Shown in pieces: positions 34,407 through 43,703 of a DNA stretch of 64,000 nt. Source of the DNA: Marifrigoribacter sp965178585 (GTDB lineage: Bacteria; Bacteroidota; Bacteroidia; Flavobacteriales; Flavobacteriaceae). The notes below the pieces were generated by a model that saw only the letters and a program-made list of their open reading frames with translations, made no database searches and was not told where the DNA came from. A program made the translations under genes and the position numbers. The number at the start of each line of letters is the position of its first letter. Within the stretch, counting starts at the first letter, position 1. The stretch spans positions 3,100,001-3,164,000 of the forward strand of contig OZ238267.1 of the NCBI GenBank assembly GCA_965178585.1. Reading direction: 5' to 3'.

Positions 34407-34987
34407 TGGCAGGAGGAAAATTAATCGTGTTTTCAGCACCTTCAGGAAGTGGAAAAACAACCATCGTTCAACACTTACTTAAACAAGAGGAATTAAATTT
34501 AGATTTCTCTATTTCAGCTACTTCCAGAGAACCAAGAAAGGGCGAAATTCATGGTCAAGACTATTACTATATAAGTTTAAAACAGTTTAAACAACATATA
34601 AAGAATGAAGATTTTTTAGAATGGGAAGAGGTTTATCGTGATAATTTTTACGGCACCTTAAAAACTGAAATTGATCGTATCTGGGCTAAAGGTAAAAATG
34701 TAATCTTCGATATTGATGTAGTTGGTGGTTTAAGAATTAAGAAGAAATTTCCAAAGGAAACCCTAGCTGTTTTTGTGAAACCACCAAGTGTAGATGAGCT
34801 TAAAATCAGGCTGAAAAAACGTAAAACCGAAAGTGAAGAGAAAATAAATATGCGAATTGCTAAGGCCTCTGTAGAACTGGCAACTGCACCACAATTCGAT
34901 TTTATTATAGAAAATATTGATTTAAATGTTGCTTTAAAAGAAGCCGAAGTATTAGTAGAAAGTTTTATAAATAACTGTCATGAGTAA
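34406..34987 (+). CDS. gmk: guanylate kinase
   Basis: A 193-residue nucleoside monophosphate kinase. The P-loop is SAPSGSGKTT (residues 9-18). The GMP-binding region has ATSREPRKGEIHGQDYYY (about 38-55), and the catalytic-lid residues are RLKKRKTESEEKI. It phosphorylates GMP to GDP with ATP, in the cytoplasm. It starts at the last base of yicC and overlaps nadD by 8 bp, an operon arrangement. Confidence 0.94.
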   Translation: MAGGKLIVFSAPSGSGKTTIVQHLLKQEELNLDFSISATSREPRKGEIHGQDYYYISLKQFKQHIKNEDFLEWEEVYRDNFYGTLKTEIDRIWAKGKNVIFDIDVVGGLRIKKKFPKETLAVFVKPPSVDELKIRLKKRKTESEEKINMRIAKASVELATAPQFDFIIENIDLNVALKEAEVLVESFINNCHE

Positions 34988-35573
34988 AAAGGTAGGCTTG
35001 TTTTTTGGCACCTTTAACCCTATTCATATAGGGCATTTAATAATTGCCAATCATTTAGCAGAATTTTCCGATTTAGATGAAATATGGCTAGTAGTTACTC
35101 CACACAATCCACATAAAAAAAAGAAAACCTTATTAGATGATATTCACCGGCTTGCCATGGTTCGAATTGCTGTGGAAGAATATCCTAAACTAAAGGCTAG
35201 CAATATTGAGTTTGACCTTCCACAACCAAATTACACCGTTAATACCTTAGCGATTCTAGAAGAAAAATACCCAAACAACGAATTTTGTTTAATTATGGGA
35301 GAAGACAATTTAAAATCACTTCATAAATGGAAAAACTTTGAGGTTATTTTAAATAATTATCCGATTTATGTTTATCCTCGAATTTCTCAAAAAACCGAAA
35401 TCACTTCAGAATTAGTTTTAGAAAAAAAGCATTCAATTACAACTATTAATGCTCCAATAATAGAGTTATCATCAACATTTATCAGAAAAAGTATTGCTCA
35501 AAACAAAAATATAAAACCTATGTTGAGTAAAAGTGTTTGGGAATACTTAGATGAAATGAACTTTTATAAATAA
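34980..35573 (+). CDS. nadD: nicotinate-nucleotide adenylyltransferase
   Basis: A 197-residue nucleotidyltransferase with the N-terminal motif GLFFGTFNPIHIGHL (about 6-20, the HxGH type) and the C-terminal ISSTFIRKSI-like motif (here LSSTFIRKSI). It adenylates nicotinate mononucleotide to deamido-NAD in NAD synthesis. Length is normal and the start overlaps the gmk end by 8 bp. Confidence 0.93.
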   Translation: MSKKVGLFFGTFNPIHIGHLIIANHLAEFSDLDEIWLVVTPHNPHKKKKTLLDDIHRLAMVRIAVEEYPKLKASNIEFDLPQPNYTVNTLAILEEKYPNNEFCLIMGEDNLKSLHKWKNFEVILNNYPIYVYPRISQKTEITSELVLEKKHSITTINAPIIELSSTFIRKSIAQNKNIKPMLSKSVWEYLDEMNFYK

Positions 35574-35590
35574 GTCAACGGATAGCTTAG

Positions 35591-35622
35591 TTTGTAGAGC
35601 CTGTTTATATTCCGTATTTTTG
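35591..35622 (+). promoter_or_regulatory. consensus promoter of gpsA
   Basis: TTTG (35591-35594), N20, TATTTTTG (35615-35622) is a near-perfect Bacteroidota sigma-A promoter, 18 bp before the gpsA start at 35641. Confidence 0.65.
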
Positions 35623-35640
35623 AATTAAATATCATTTTTT

Positions 35641-36642
35641 ATGTCAAATAAACCAAAGTTTGCAGTTATTGGAGGAGGAAGTTGGGCAACGGCTATCGTG
35701 AAAATGCTTTGCGAAAACTTAGATGAAGTTGGTTGGTATATGCGAAATGAAACCGCATTAGAATATATTAAAACAGACAAGCATAATCCTAATTATTTAA
35801 GCTCTGTTGAGTTTGACGTATCAAAATTAAAACTTAGCAACGATATTAATGAGATGGTTACCTACGCCGATTATCTCATTTTTGTAATTCCTTCTGCATT
35901 TTTATTTAAAGAATTGGAGAAGTTAACTGTTTCATTGAGTGGAAAAATTATCTTTTCTGCCATAAAAGGTATAGTTCCAGAAACTAGTTTAATTGTTGGA
36001 GACCATTTGTATACTCACTTAAAAATTCCATTTAAAGATATTGGAGTTATTACAGGTCCTTGTCACGCAGAAGAAGTTGCATTAGAACGACTTTCTTACC
36101 TTACCATTGCTTGTGCAGATGACAAAAAAGCACAAGTAGTAGCAGATCATCTTAGTTGTGATTATATAAAGTGTAAAATTAGCGAGGACATTATTGGTAC
36201 CGAATATGCAGCTATGCTTAAAAACATTTATGCAATAGCAGCAGGAATTGCTCACGGATTAGGATATGGCGATAATTTCCAAAGCGTATTGATGAGTAAT
36301 GCGATTCGGGAAATGAAAAAATATGTAAAGAAAATTTACAAAATGAAACGGGATATTAACGGTTCTGCTTATTTAGGCGATTTATTAGTTACCGGATATT
36401 CTACCTTTAGTCGTAACAGAATGTTTGGAACTATGATTGGAAAGGGATATACCGTTAAAAGTGCTCAAATGGAAATGAGTATGATTGCCGAAGGCTATTA
36501 TGCAACTAAAAGTGCTTATTTACTTAATCAGGATAAAGAGAAAAACGCAAAAACGCCTATAATAGATGCTGTATATAGCATATTATACGAAGGTAAAAAT
36601 GCTAAAAAAGTTTTTAAAGAGCTAACGGATAAATTAGATTAA
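35641..36642 (+). CDS. gpsA: NAD(P)H-dependent glycerol-3-phosphate dehydrogenase
   Basis: A 333-residue enzyme. NAD-binding GGGSWATA (about 11-18) is followed by FSAIKGIVPET and VITGPCHAEEVALE (about 135-148). The catalytic Lys is in YAAMLKNIYAIAAGIAHGLG, with the GDLLVTGYSTFSRNRMFG loop later. It reduces dihydroxyacetone phosphate to glycerol 3-phosphate for phospholipid synthesis. Length and order are standard. Confidence 0.94.
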   Translation: MSNKPKFAVIGGGSWATAIVKMLCENLDEVGWYMRNETALEYIKTDKHNPNYLSSVEFDVSKLKLSNDINEMVTYADYLIFVIPSAFLFKELEKLTVSLSGKIIFSAIKGIVPETSLIVGDHLYTHLKIPFKDIGVITGPCHAEEVALERLSYLTIACADDKKAQVVADHLSCDYIKCKISEDIIGTEYAAMLKNIYAIAAGIAHGLGYGDNFQSVLMSNAIREMKKYVKKIYKMKRDINGSAYLGDLLVTGYSTFSRNRMFGTMIGKGYTVKSAQMEMSMIAEGYYATKSAYLLNQDKEKNAKTPIIDAVYSILYEGKNAKKVFKELTDKLD

Positions 36643-37038
36643 TTAGCTAGCCAAAACACAATCTTGACCCATTAAATCTACAAAAACTGCATTGGCTTCT
36701 TTTATTGTAAAGGGCTTAAAAACAAAAGCCCGATCGAAAAGCTTTCCTTCAGCAAAAAAAGTAACCATATACTCATTGGTAAAACCAAAAACTTCTTCAG
36801 TGATTAATTCTATTTTTGCTCCTGTATGTGGAGGTAAATCTCCTAAACCATGACGTAATGTTGAGGTTTTTTTATCTTTATTTTTACCTCTAGACATCAC
36901 TAAAACAGATTCGATAATATCTTCACGGTTATTAATTACATATATATTCCAGGCTTTAGATAAAAAGTCTTTGTCCCATTCGTGAGCTGCTACTACTTGA
37001 ATGTTTTCTACAACAGGAATATTGATATCTTTCTTCAT
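36643..37038 (-). CDS. conserved flavobacterial hypothetical protein next to pheS
   Basis: A 131-residue soluble protein without recognised domain, starting MKKDINIPVVENIQVVAAHE. It has a beta-rich pattern (WNIYVINNREDIIESVLVMS and later YMVTFFAEGKLFDRAFVF). Homologues in Flavobacteriaceae have often been mislabelled as a phenylalanyl-tRNA synthetase subunit because of their position. It abuts gpsA tail to tail and lies 90 bp downstream of the pheS stop, so cotranscription with pheS is possible. Confidence 0.7.
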   Translation of the reverse strand: MKKDINIPVVENIQVVAAHEWDKDFLSKAWNIYVINNREDIIESVLVMSRGKNKDKKTSTLRHGLGDLPPHTGAKIELITEEVFGFTNEYMVTFFAEGKLFDRAFVFKPFTIKEANAVFVDLMGQDCVLAS

Positions 37039-37128
37039 TTTGAGAATAGATTACTAATTATCATTTAAAGAACATTGAAGAACCTCAGAGATTGCTTCAG
37101 TTGCAACTCAATCGCAATGACAGTACTA

Positions 37129-38145
37129 TTATAAACTTTTAAATTGTTCTAAAAAACGAACATCATTTTCACTAAACATACGAATATCTGGGATTTGATG
37201 TAGCAATAAAGCAATACGATCAATTCCCATTCCAAATGCAAACCCCGAATAAATTTCCGGATCTATATTACAGTTTTTTAGTACGTTTGGATCTACCATC
37301 CCGCAGCCCATAATCTCTAACCAACCGGTTCCTTTGGTCATTTTATAATCCGTTTCAGTTTCTAATCCCCAATAAACATCTACCTCAGCACTTGGTTCGG
37401 TAAATGGGAAATAAGAAGGACGTAAACGTATTTTAGATTTCCCAAACATTTCGGTTGTGAAATACTGAAGTGTTTGTTTTAAATCGGCAAAACTTACTCC
37501 TTTATCAACATACAATCCTTCTACTTGATGAAAGAAACAATGTGATCTTGCTGAAATTGCCTCATTACGATATACTCTTCCTGGAGATATGGTTCTAATA
37601 GGCGGTTTGTTATTTTCCATATAACGAACTTGTACCGATGAGGTATGAGTTCTTAACAAAACATCTGGATCTTTTTCAATGAAAAAAGTATCCTGCATGT
37701 CTCTTGCTGGATGATATTCTGGAAGATTCAATGCGGTAAAATTATGCCAATCGTCTTCGATTTCAGGTCCTTCAGAAACATTAAACCCTATTCGAGAAAA
37801 TATATCGATAATCTTATTCTTTACAATAGAAATAGGGTGTCTAGAACCTAACTCGATCGGTTCTCCTGGTCGAGTTAAATCACCATAAACTCCTTTGATT
37901 TCCTCTTCATTTGCTAATGCAGATTTTAAAGAAATTATTTTTTCAGTTGCAACGGTTTTAAGCTGATTGATGGTTTGTCCAAATTCCTTTTTTTGATCGT
38001 TTGGAACATTCTTAAATTCAGCAAAGAAATCATTTAGCAATCCTTTTTTTCCTAAATATTTAATTCGGAAGGTTTCTAATTCTTCATACGACTTTGCATT
38101 AAAAGCCTCAACTTCTGCTATATGTTCTTTAATTTTTTGAATCAT
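37129..38145 (-). CDS. pheS: phenylalanyl-tRNA synthetase alpha subunit
   Basis: A 338-residue class II synthetase subunit. An N-terminal coiled coil (about 1-90) precedes the catalytic core. The core has motif 2-like RAHSCFFHQVEGLYVD (here ARSHCFFHQVEGLYVD), the FPFTEPSAEVDV motif and the GFAFGMGIDRIALLLH motif 3. With PheT it charges tRNA-Phe; pheT is not in the window. It is preceded by a TAATTTTG -7 box. Confidence 0.94.
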   Translation of the reverse strand: MIQKIKEHIAEVEAFNAKSYEELETFRIKYLGKKGLLNDFFAEFKNVPNDQKKEFGQTINQLKTVATEKIISLKSALANEEEIKGVYGDLTRPGEPIELGSRHPISIVKNKIIDIFSRIGFNVSEGPEIEDDWHNFTALNLPEYHPARDMQDTFFIEKDPDVLLRTHTSSVQVRYMENNKPPIRTISPGRVYRNEAISARSHCFFHQVEGLYVDKGVSFADLKQTLQYFTTEMFGKSKIRLRPSYFPFTEPSAEVDVYWGLETETDYKMTKGTGWLEIMGCGMVDPNVLKNCNIDPEIYSGFAFGMGIDRIALLLHQIPDIRMFSENDVRFLEQFKSL

Positions 38146-38166
38146 AATTAAAATCTTTCAAGTTTG

Positions 38167-38174
38167 CAAAATTA
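38167..38174 (-). promoter_or_regulatory. -7 box of pheS promoter
   Basis: The minus strand reads TAATTTTG, matching TAnnTTTG, 21 bp before the pheS start. Confidence 0.45.
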
Positions 38175-38245
38175 CATGTTTAGAAGGTCTAGCGCAACAA
38201 AATGACTAGAAAAGAGGACTTAAGGTGCAATCTTAAAAACGGTAG

Positions 38246-38599
38246 TTAAATTACTTCTTTTTCAAGAAAGTACTGGACAATAGCTTCTTTCATTAATACA
38301 CTTTGCTCCCCAGCTTTTAAGGGCGGCAATTTTTCTAAAGCTTTATAATGAGGCCATCCATCTTCATCAAAATAATCGAATGCATAATAACCAAAGGGTT
38401 CTAACAATCTGCAAATAGCAATATGCATTAGATCTAATTTATCCTCTTTGCTGTATTTTTTATTTAGGTTTCCTTTTTCTTGAAGACCTATGATGTATAT
38501 TATAGCATCTAAATCTAAAGTCTCTCCATCGGCAAACTGATTGCTTAAAAGTAATACTACCTCTTCCCATTGTTTTTTTAATACCTCGTCTCTTGCCAT
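38246..38599 (-). CDS. conserved flavobacterial hypothetical protein
   Basis: A 117-residue acidic, helical, soluble protein. The ATG at 38599 (MARDEVLKKQWEEVVLLL) is chosen because an upstream frame adds only a hydrophobic unconserved leader. It contains DLDAIIYIIGLQEKG and an LMHIAICRLLEPFGYY segment. No known domain. It is divergent from cvpA-like and separate from pheS. Confidence 0.65.
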   Translation of the reverse strand: MARDEVLKKQWEEVVLLLSNQFADGETLDLDAIIYIIGLQEKGNLNKKYSKEDKLDLMHIAICRLLEPFGYYAFDYFDEDGWPHYKALEKLPPLKAGEQSVLMKEAIVQYFLEKEVI

Positions 38600-38687
38600 A
38601 ATATTTTTTATATAAATGAAGATTCCATTTATCAGCTTCATTAAAATACTTGGCAAAGATACATTATCTTTACCCTAAATTCATTTC

Positions 38688-39245
38688 ATGAATACGATAG
38701 ACATCATTTTAGGAATCATATTTATTTTCGCCTTCTTTCGAGGAATGAAAAAAGGTCTTTTTGTAACCTTAGCCTCATTAATTGCATTGGTTTTAGGTGT
38801 TATTGGAGCTATTTATTTTTCAGGTTATGCGGCAAGTTATATTAATGAATGGTTTTCTTGGAATGAACCAACCAGTAGTGTCGTTTCTATGGCTGTTACT
38901 TTTATAGCTATTGTATTTATTGTGAATTGGGCTGGGAAATTCCTTACTAAATTAGCAGATTTTGCCTTTTTAGGAGTATTCAATAAATTATTGGGTGGTG
39001 TTTTTAACGTGATTATTTCTGCATTTATAGTGAGTGTTATTTTTATGTTTTTTAATGAATGGAATGCTACAGATTATGTGATTTCTGAAGAGAAAAAAAA
39101 TAATTCTTACCTATTTGAGCCAGTCACTTCTTTAGCTCCTATGATATTACCTAATTTGGTTGAAGAAGTTGAAAACATAGAAATCCCCAAAGATATTTTA
39201 GAGGATATTAATATAGAGAACAACGAGGCTGATAAAGAAGAATAA
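38688..39245 (+). CDS. CvpA family membrane protein
   Basis: A 185-residue protein with four transmembrane segments in the first 130 residues. It has the family start NTIDIILGIIFIFAFFRGMKKG and an acidic C-terminal tail. CvpA is a colicin V production-related protein with roles in envelope homeostasis; the reaction is unknown. It lies tail to tail with batE (2 bp between the stops). Confidence 0.82.
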   Translation: MNTIDIILGIIFIFAFFRGMKKGLFVTLASLIALVLGVIGAIYFSGYAASYINEWFSWNEPTSSVVSMAVTFIAIVFIVNWAGKFLTKLADFAFLGVFNKLLGGVFNVIISAFIVSVIFMFFNEWNATDYVISEEKKNNSYLFEPVTSLAPMILPNLVEEVENIEIPKDILEDINIENNEADKEE

Positions 39246-39247
39246 CT

Positions 39248-40030
39248 TTACAATTCTTTTAGATCTGAAAAAGGAATCCAACCTTCTTTTCCGTTAGCAA
39301 TTTCAATTAGAACCCAGTCGGTATCTTTTTCTATAATTTGTACTTTGGTTCCTTCATGGAGTGTAAAAGAAATTTCACTTCCTAAATTGGGAGCTTCTCT
39401 AACTTCAATACTTTCAGCAAAAATTATGGCAGGTTGGTTTTTAATAGCATCATCGTAAGTTGAATATGCCATAGAAAGTGACATCCCTAACAATAAAATT
39501 GATAAAGCCGCAGAAACAAAGAAAAATCTTTTTCTACCCTCAGAATATGAAAAATAATATATTAAAAACAATAGAACAAAACCAATAGAAAATAAGACGG
39601 ATGCATATGCCCAACCATCAAAAGTTAGTACTTCAGAAATGGTATGATACCATTTATAAAAAATGGTTTTTGGTAAAGGCTCAATAGCATCTACTCTAGC
39701 ATTTTCGGCAAATGCCAAATTGTTTTTAATGTCTCCATCATTTGGAGCTAGTAATAATGCTTTTTCATAATAATAAATACTTGGTCCAATATTATTAAGC
39801 TTATAATGTGCATTCCCTAAATTAAAATACAATTCAGCTGAGTGATATTTATTATCAATTACTTTCATCCAAGAAGTAACTGCTTCTTGGTATTTTTCAG
39901 CTTTATATAACGATTTCCCTTGTTCGAAAAGTGGACCGTTTTGCGCAAAACTTAAAACAGATAGAAGCATTAAAAAACAAACCATTGCTTTTTTTATAGA
40001 CCCCAAAATATGTAAACTCTTGCTCTTCAT
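39248..40030 (-). CDS. batE: BatE, TPR and SH3-domain aerotolerance protein
   Basis: A 260-residue protein. A signal anchor (about 1-29) is followed by TPR repeats (about 30-110, with KYHSAELYFNLGNAHYKLNN), two transmembrane segments (about 145-190) and a C-terminal SH3-like domain (about 200-260, VREAPNLGSEISFTLHEG). It is the last gene of the bat operon, sharing one base with the batD end. Bat proteins are linked to oxygen tolerance and virulence in Bacteroides, but the molecular job is unknown. Confidence 0.85.
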   Translation of the reverse strand: MKSKSLHILGSIKKAMVCFLMLLSVLSFAQNGPLFEQGKSLYKAEKYQEAVTSWMKVIDNKYHSAELYFNLGNAHYKLNNIGPSIYYYEKALLLAPNDGDIKNNLAFAENARVDAIEPLPKTIFYKWYHTISEVLTFDGWAYASVLFSIGFVLLFLIYYFSYSEGRKRFFFVSAALSILLLGMSLSMAYSTYDDAIKNQPAIIFAESIEVREAPNLGSEISFTLHEGTKVQIIEKDTDWVLIEIANGKEGWIPFSDLKEL

Positions 40031-41808
40031 TAACTAATTTGTTTATCAATATTAGAAATTACCCTTACTGCTTTTTCATAATCTTGTTTAATAGTAACAT
40101 CTGATGTAGGGGTATATCGTGCAAACTCACAACTTTTAAGTAAACTCACAAACTCTGTGACTACATCTGATTCTACATTTCTTTCTGAAAGTAATTCTGA
40201 AATCTTTTCTTTAGAAAAATCTGAAGTTACAATATCCAGTTTAGCTCTTAAATAATTATGCAATGCACGTTCCAAGGCTTCATAAAAAGCTTCTTGTTTT
40301 CCTAAATTATTTTTAGCTTCCGATAAATACTTTTTTGCCAACTTAGTTGCCAATCTAAAGCGTCTCCCTTCTACATCACTTAGCCTTCTTCTTCGTGTAT
40401 TTCCTATTAATATAATTATTGGAATTAATAAAAAAGGAGTTCCTAATAACCACCAAAATGAAGTTGTTTTAAAGAAAACTGGTCTATTTATAGGAATAAA
40501 ATTAGTTGAAGTTTTAATATATTTAAATTGATCATTAGCGATTGCAACGGTATTTTCTTTACTCGTATTTTCTTTTACTTGATTCGTCTGATTTGGTACT
40601 GGACCATTTTCAACCTGAATAATAATTTCATCTGAAGAAATCGTTTTATAGCTTTTTGAAGCTACATCAAAATAGGAAAAAGTAATAGGACGAATAGGGT
40701 AGCTACCTTTATATTGAGGAATTACCGTGTAGGTGTCATTGATAAAACCATTCATACCTCTAATATTAATGGCTACTTTATTATCTCTTACAGGCTCATA
40801 AACTTCTAAGGAGCTTGGTAAGTTTAAAGAAGGCAAATTAAATAACTTTAAGTTTCCTGTACCTTCTACTCTTATTTTTAATTCTAATGCTTCGTTGGCA
40901 TCTAATGAAGATTTATTAGTAGAAACTTTAAAATCAAAATTCCCTACTGCACCAGCAAAATTATCTGGTTTTCCTTCAATAGGTAATGGTTTTACTATAA
41001 TAGTTCTTTTTCCAGCAGAAATGGTTCTATTAACACGAGTCATTCTTCTTCTACCAAAAATATCTCTGGTATTACCCTGAACATCAATCGGAATATCTAA
41101 AGTTAAAGGCTCAATTGTTAATTCTCCTGTTTTTTGTGGATATAAAACTGCTTTTCGTAATATTACATATCGATACGGTTTTCCTTGATAAGTGCCTTCA
41201 TAAATTTGTTGCTTCCCTTTGTCCTCAATATACTGACTCCAAAAATCTTCAAATTTAGGTGTATCTAATTCTTGCCAACTTCTAGTAATACTAACATCGT
41301 TAGAAACATATAATTTATATATAACCGTAATAGCTTCATTTAAATAAGGGTTAGTATTAGATACTTCAGCTATTAAATGAACATTCTCACTTGCTATATA
41401 ATCTGCATTATTACCATCTTTAGGTTTGGTGACCGCAGCAGTTACTGTAATGTTTAAAGGAGTGGTTTTATAGATTTGATTGTCTATTTCTATGGTAGCC
41501 TGATTGATTGTAAATGTCCCTTGAGATTTGGGTGCTAAAAAATATGAATAGGTTTTTGAATAACTTCTTCTTCCATTAATCCAAGAATTACTAATGGATT
41601 GATTTGGACCGCCAACAACATTAAAGCCATTAAAACTAGGTGGCACAAAATTATCACCGTCCTCATTCATTTCAAAATCTACTCGTAATCGCTCATTAAT
41701 TCCTAACGATTTTTTACTCACTTTAGCAACAAAGGAAACCTGAGCTTTTGCAAAACCAATGCTCAACATAAAAACAATTATGAAAACTGATTTTAATCTC
41801 ATTACCAA
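40030..41808 (-). CDS. batD: BatD, BatD-family aerotolerance membrane protein
   Basis: A 592-residue protein. A signal peptide (about 1-23) is followed by repeated Ig-like beta domains (about 24-430) with the BatD hallmark SFVAKVSKKSLGINERLRVD and the later FDFKVSTNKSSLDANEALEL. One transmembrane segment (about 465-490) and a cytoplasmic tail rich in RRRRLSDVEGRRFRLATKLA-like basic residues follow. It overlaps batC by 7 bp and shares one base with batE. Predicted to sit with BatA/BatB at the inner membrane facing the periplasm. Confidence 0.88.
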   Translation of the reverse strand: MVMRLKSVFIIVFMLSIGFAKAQVSFVAKVSKKSLGINERLRVDFEMNEDGDNFVPPSFNGFNVVGGPNQSISNSWINGRRSYSKTYSYFLAPKSQGTFTINQATIEIDNQIYKTTPLNITVTAAVTKPKDGNNADYIASENVHLIAEVSNTNPYLNEAITVIYKLYVSNDVSITRSWQELDTPKFEDFWSQYIEDKGKQQIYEGTYQGKPYRYVILRKAVLYPQKTGELTIEPLTLDIPIDVQGNTRDIFGRRRMTRVNRTISAGKRTIIVKPLPIEGKPDNFAGAVGNFDFKVSTNKSSLDANEALELKIRVEGTGNLKLFNLPSLNLPSSLEVYEPVRDNKVAINIRGMNGFINDTYTVIPQYKGSYPIRPITFSYFDVASKSYKTISSDEIIIQVENGPVPNQTNQVKENTSKENTVAIANDQFKYIKTSTNFIPINRPVFFKTTSFWWLLGTPFLLIPIIILIGNTRRRRLSDVEGRRFRLATKLAKKYLSEAKNNLGKQEAFYEALERALHNYLRAKLDIVTSDFSKEKISELLSERNVESDVVTEFVSLLKSCEFARYTPTSDVTIKQDYEKAVRVISNIDKQIS

Positions 41809-42668
41809 TCTTTTTCAGATTTTACTTTAGTACCTTTTTGCTTTTTTGCGTTAATTTTATCTTGAACTTTTTTCTCTTCATTATTCATAGCTTCTAACAA
41901 GTTTTTAACTTGCTGAGGAGAAAGTTTTCCAGGTTCTGTTGGTTGTTGCTGTTGTTTTTCGTCTTTAGGCTCGTCTGGTTTTCCTTTATCCTCATTTTCA
42001 TCGCCTTCTTTTTTATCTTGCTCTTCTTCTCCCTTATCGTTTTCATCCTTTTGATCACCGTCTTCACCATCCTTCTTATTATTCTCGTTGTCTTGGTTTT
42101 CTTTTTGTTCCTCTTCCTTTTTATCTTCTTCATTTTCCTTATCATCATCACCACCGCCATTCTTTTCTTGATCTTCTAACAATTCTTTTGCTAAGGCATA
42201 GTTGTATCGCGTTTCTTCATCTTTTGGATTATTTCGCAATGCATTTTTAAAAGACTCTACCGCTTCTTGGTACTTTTTTTCATTCATATAGGTGTTTCCT
42301 AAATTATGAAACGCTTTGTGTTTATCTGCTTTAGTATCTGCAACTGCAGCAGCTTGTTTGAAACGTGACATCGCTACATCATTCATTTCTTTATTATAAT
42401 ATGCAGTACCCAAATTATATTTTCCAGTATCCTCTTTTGGGTTTAATGAAATTGCTTCACGATATTCCGCCTCTGCGACTGTAAAATTATCTTTAGCCAT
42501 TTCGTAACTAGCATCGCTCAATGATTCCTTTGCTTCCTTAAGTGCTCTTAGCTTTTCTTTATCAACTTCTTGAGCTACAATAGGGTTAATAGCAGCTAAT
42601 AAAAATATTAGACCTAATAAATTCCGAAGCAAAAATCGCGATATTAATATGTTAGTATTAATCTTCAT
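41802..42668 (-). CDS. batC: BatC, TPR protein with long acidic tail
   Basis: A 288-residue protein with a signal segment (about 15-32) and tetratricopeptide repeats (about 60-160, with GKYNLGTAYYNKEMNDVAMS and AFHNLGNTYMNEKKYQEAVE). A very acidic, Glu/Asp/Lys/Gln-rich low-complexity tail follows (about 170-250). TPR scaffolds of this kind hold protein partners. It overlaps batB by 11 bp and batD by 7 bp. The Lys/Glu-rich coding region produces a spurious long antisense frame. Confidence 0.85.
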   Translation of the reverse strand: MKINTNILISRFLLRNLLGLIFLLAAINPIVAQEVDKEKLRALKEAKESLSDASYEMAKDNFTVAEAEYREAISLNPKEDTGKYNLGTAYYNKEMNDVAMSRFKQAAAVADTKADKHKAFHNLGNTYMNEKKYQEAVESFKNALRNNPKDEETRYNYALAKELLEDQEKNGGGDDDKENEEDKKEEEQKENQDNENNKKDGEDGDQKDENDKGEEEQDKKEGDENEDKGKPDEPKDEKQQQQPTEPGKLSPQQVKNLLEAMNNEEKKVQDKINAKKQKGTKVKSEKDW

Positions 42669-43692
42669 TAAATAGATTTAATTTTTTAACCCAAGCTGTT
42701 TTTCTTTCCAACAACAATAATTCAACAACTAATAAAAAAATTGCTAATCCTAAAAACCATTGAAAACGATCCTTAAAATCTGTAAACTGTTTAGCTTCAA
42801 ATTCTTTTTGATTCATCCCATTTAAAATAGTAGTAACCTGTTCAATAACTTCATTAGTATTACTGCCGTCTAAATATTTCCCATTCCCTTTAGTGGCAAT
42901 CTCTATAAGCTTTTCAGCATCTAATCGAGTTATCACTTGCTGATTGTTTTGATCGCGCTTATAATGTTGTAAAATTCCATTTCGTTTTATAGGAATAGGC
43001 CCTCCATTTTCTGTACCAACACCAATGGTATAAATACGTATTCCTAAATTAGCTGCTTCATTTACGATTTCAGAAATACTTCCCTCATGATCTTCACCAT
43101 CAGAAATAATAAACAGCACTTTGTTTACTTGATCTTCATCATTATAATAGGTTTCAGCCATTTTTATGGCCTCAGTAATAGCAGTTCCTTGAGATGATAC
43201 CATATCGGTATTCATACTATTCAAAAATAATTTTGTTGTTGAAAAATCGGTAGTAATTGGTACCTGAGGGAAAGCACTTCCAGCGTATCCTATAATCCCA
43301 ACACGATCGCCTCCTAAACTATTAATAATTTGGGTTACTAATTGTTTTGATTTATCCAAACGGTTAGGTGCAATATCTTCGGCCAACATACTTTTTGAAA
43401 CATCCAATGCAAAAACAACATCTACTCCTGCTCTGGTAATGGTTTCAATTTTAGTTCCAATTTTTGGATTCACTAAAGCTAAAGCAAGACTTGCTATCGC
43501 TAAAGATAGAATAACAACTTTTAACCACGATTTAAAAAAAGAACGATCAGGACTTAGTTGTTTTAATGCTTTTGAATGAGCAAATTTCTTTTGAGTGTGT
43601 CTTTTCCAAATAAAAACCAATAGGAATATCACTACTAAACCAACAATGGCAAATAGTAAATAAAAAAATATGGGTTTCTCTAATTGATACAT
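42658..43692 (-). CDS. batB: BatB, VWA-domain aerotolerance protein
   Basis: A 344-residue protein. Two N-terminal transmembrane segments (about 10-30 and 60-75) precede a von Willebrand A domain (about 90-275). Its MIDAS motif is DVVFALDVSKSMLAED (DxSxS), with Thr in TDFSTT and Asp in ISDGEDHEGS. A C-terminal transmembrane segment follows. VWA domains bind partners through a metal ion. It is paired with batA upstream and overlaps batC. Confidence 0.88.
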   Translation of the reverse strand: MYQLEKPIFFYLLFAIVGLVVIFLLVFIWKRHTQKKFAHSKALKQLSPDRSFFKSWLKVVILSLAIASLALALVNPKIGTKIETITRAGVDVVFALDVSKSMLAEDIAPNRLDKSKQLVTQIINSLGGDRVGIIGYAGSAFPQVPITTDFSTTKLFLNSMNTDMVSSQGTAITEAIKMAETYYNDEDQVNKVLFIISDGEDHEGSISEIVNEAANLGIRIYTIGVGTENGGPIPIKRNGILQHYKRDQNNQQVITRLDAEKLIEIATKGNGKYLDGSNTNEVIEQVTTILNGMNQKEFEAKQFTDFKDRFQWFLGLAIFLLVVELLLLERKTAWVKKLNLFNED

Positions 43693-43703
43693 TCTATTTC
43701 TTA

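Noticed and set aside
35574..35601. tRNA-like D-arm sequence (TAGCTTAGTTTGTAGAGC) between nadD and gpsA
   Set aside because: There is no anticodon arm or T arm downstream. The stretch contains the TTTG -33 box of a good promoter for gpsA, so the likeness is accidental.
41910..42179. 89-residue hydrophobic antisense frame in batC
   Set aside because: It mirrors the Lys/Glu/Asp-rich low-complexity tail of batC, whose codons read as Phe/Leu/Ile on the other strand.
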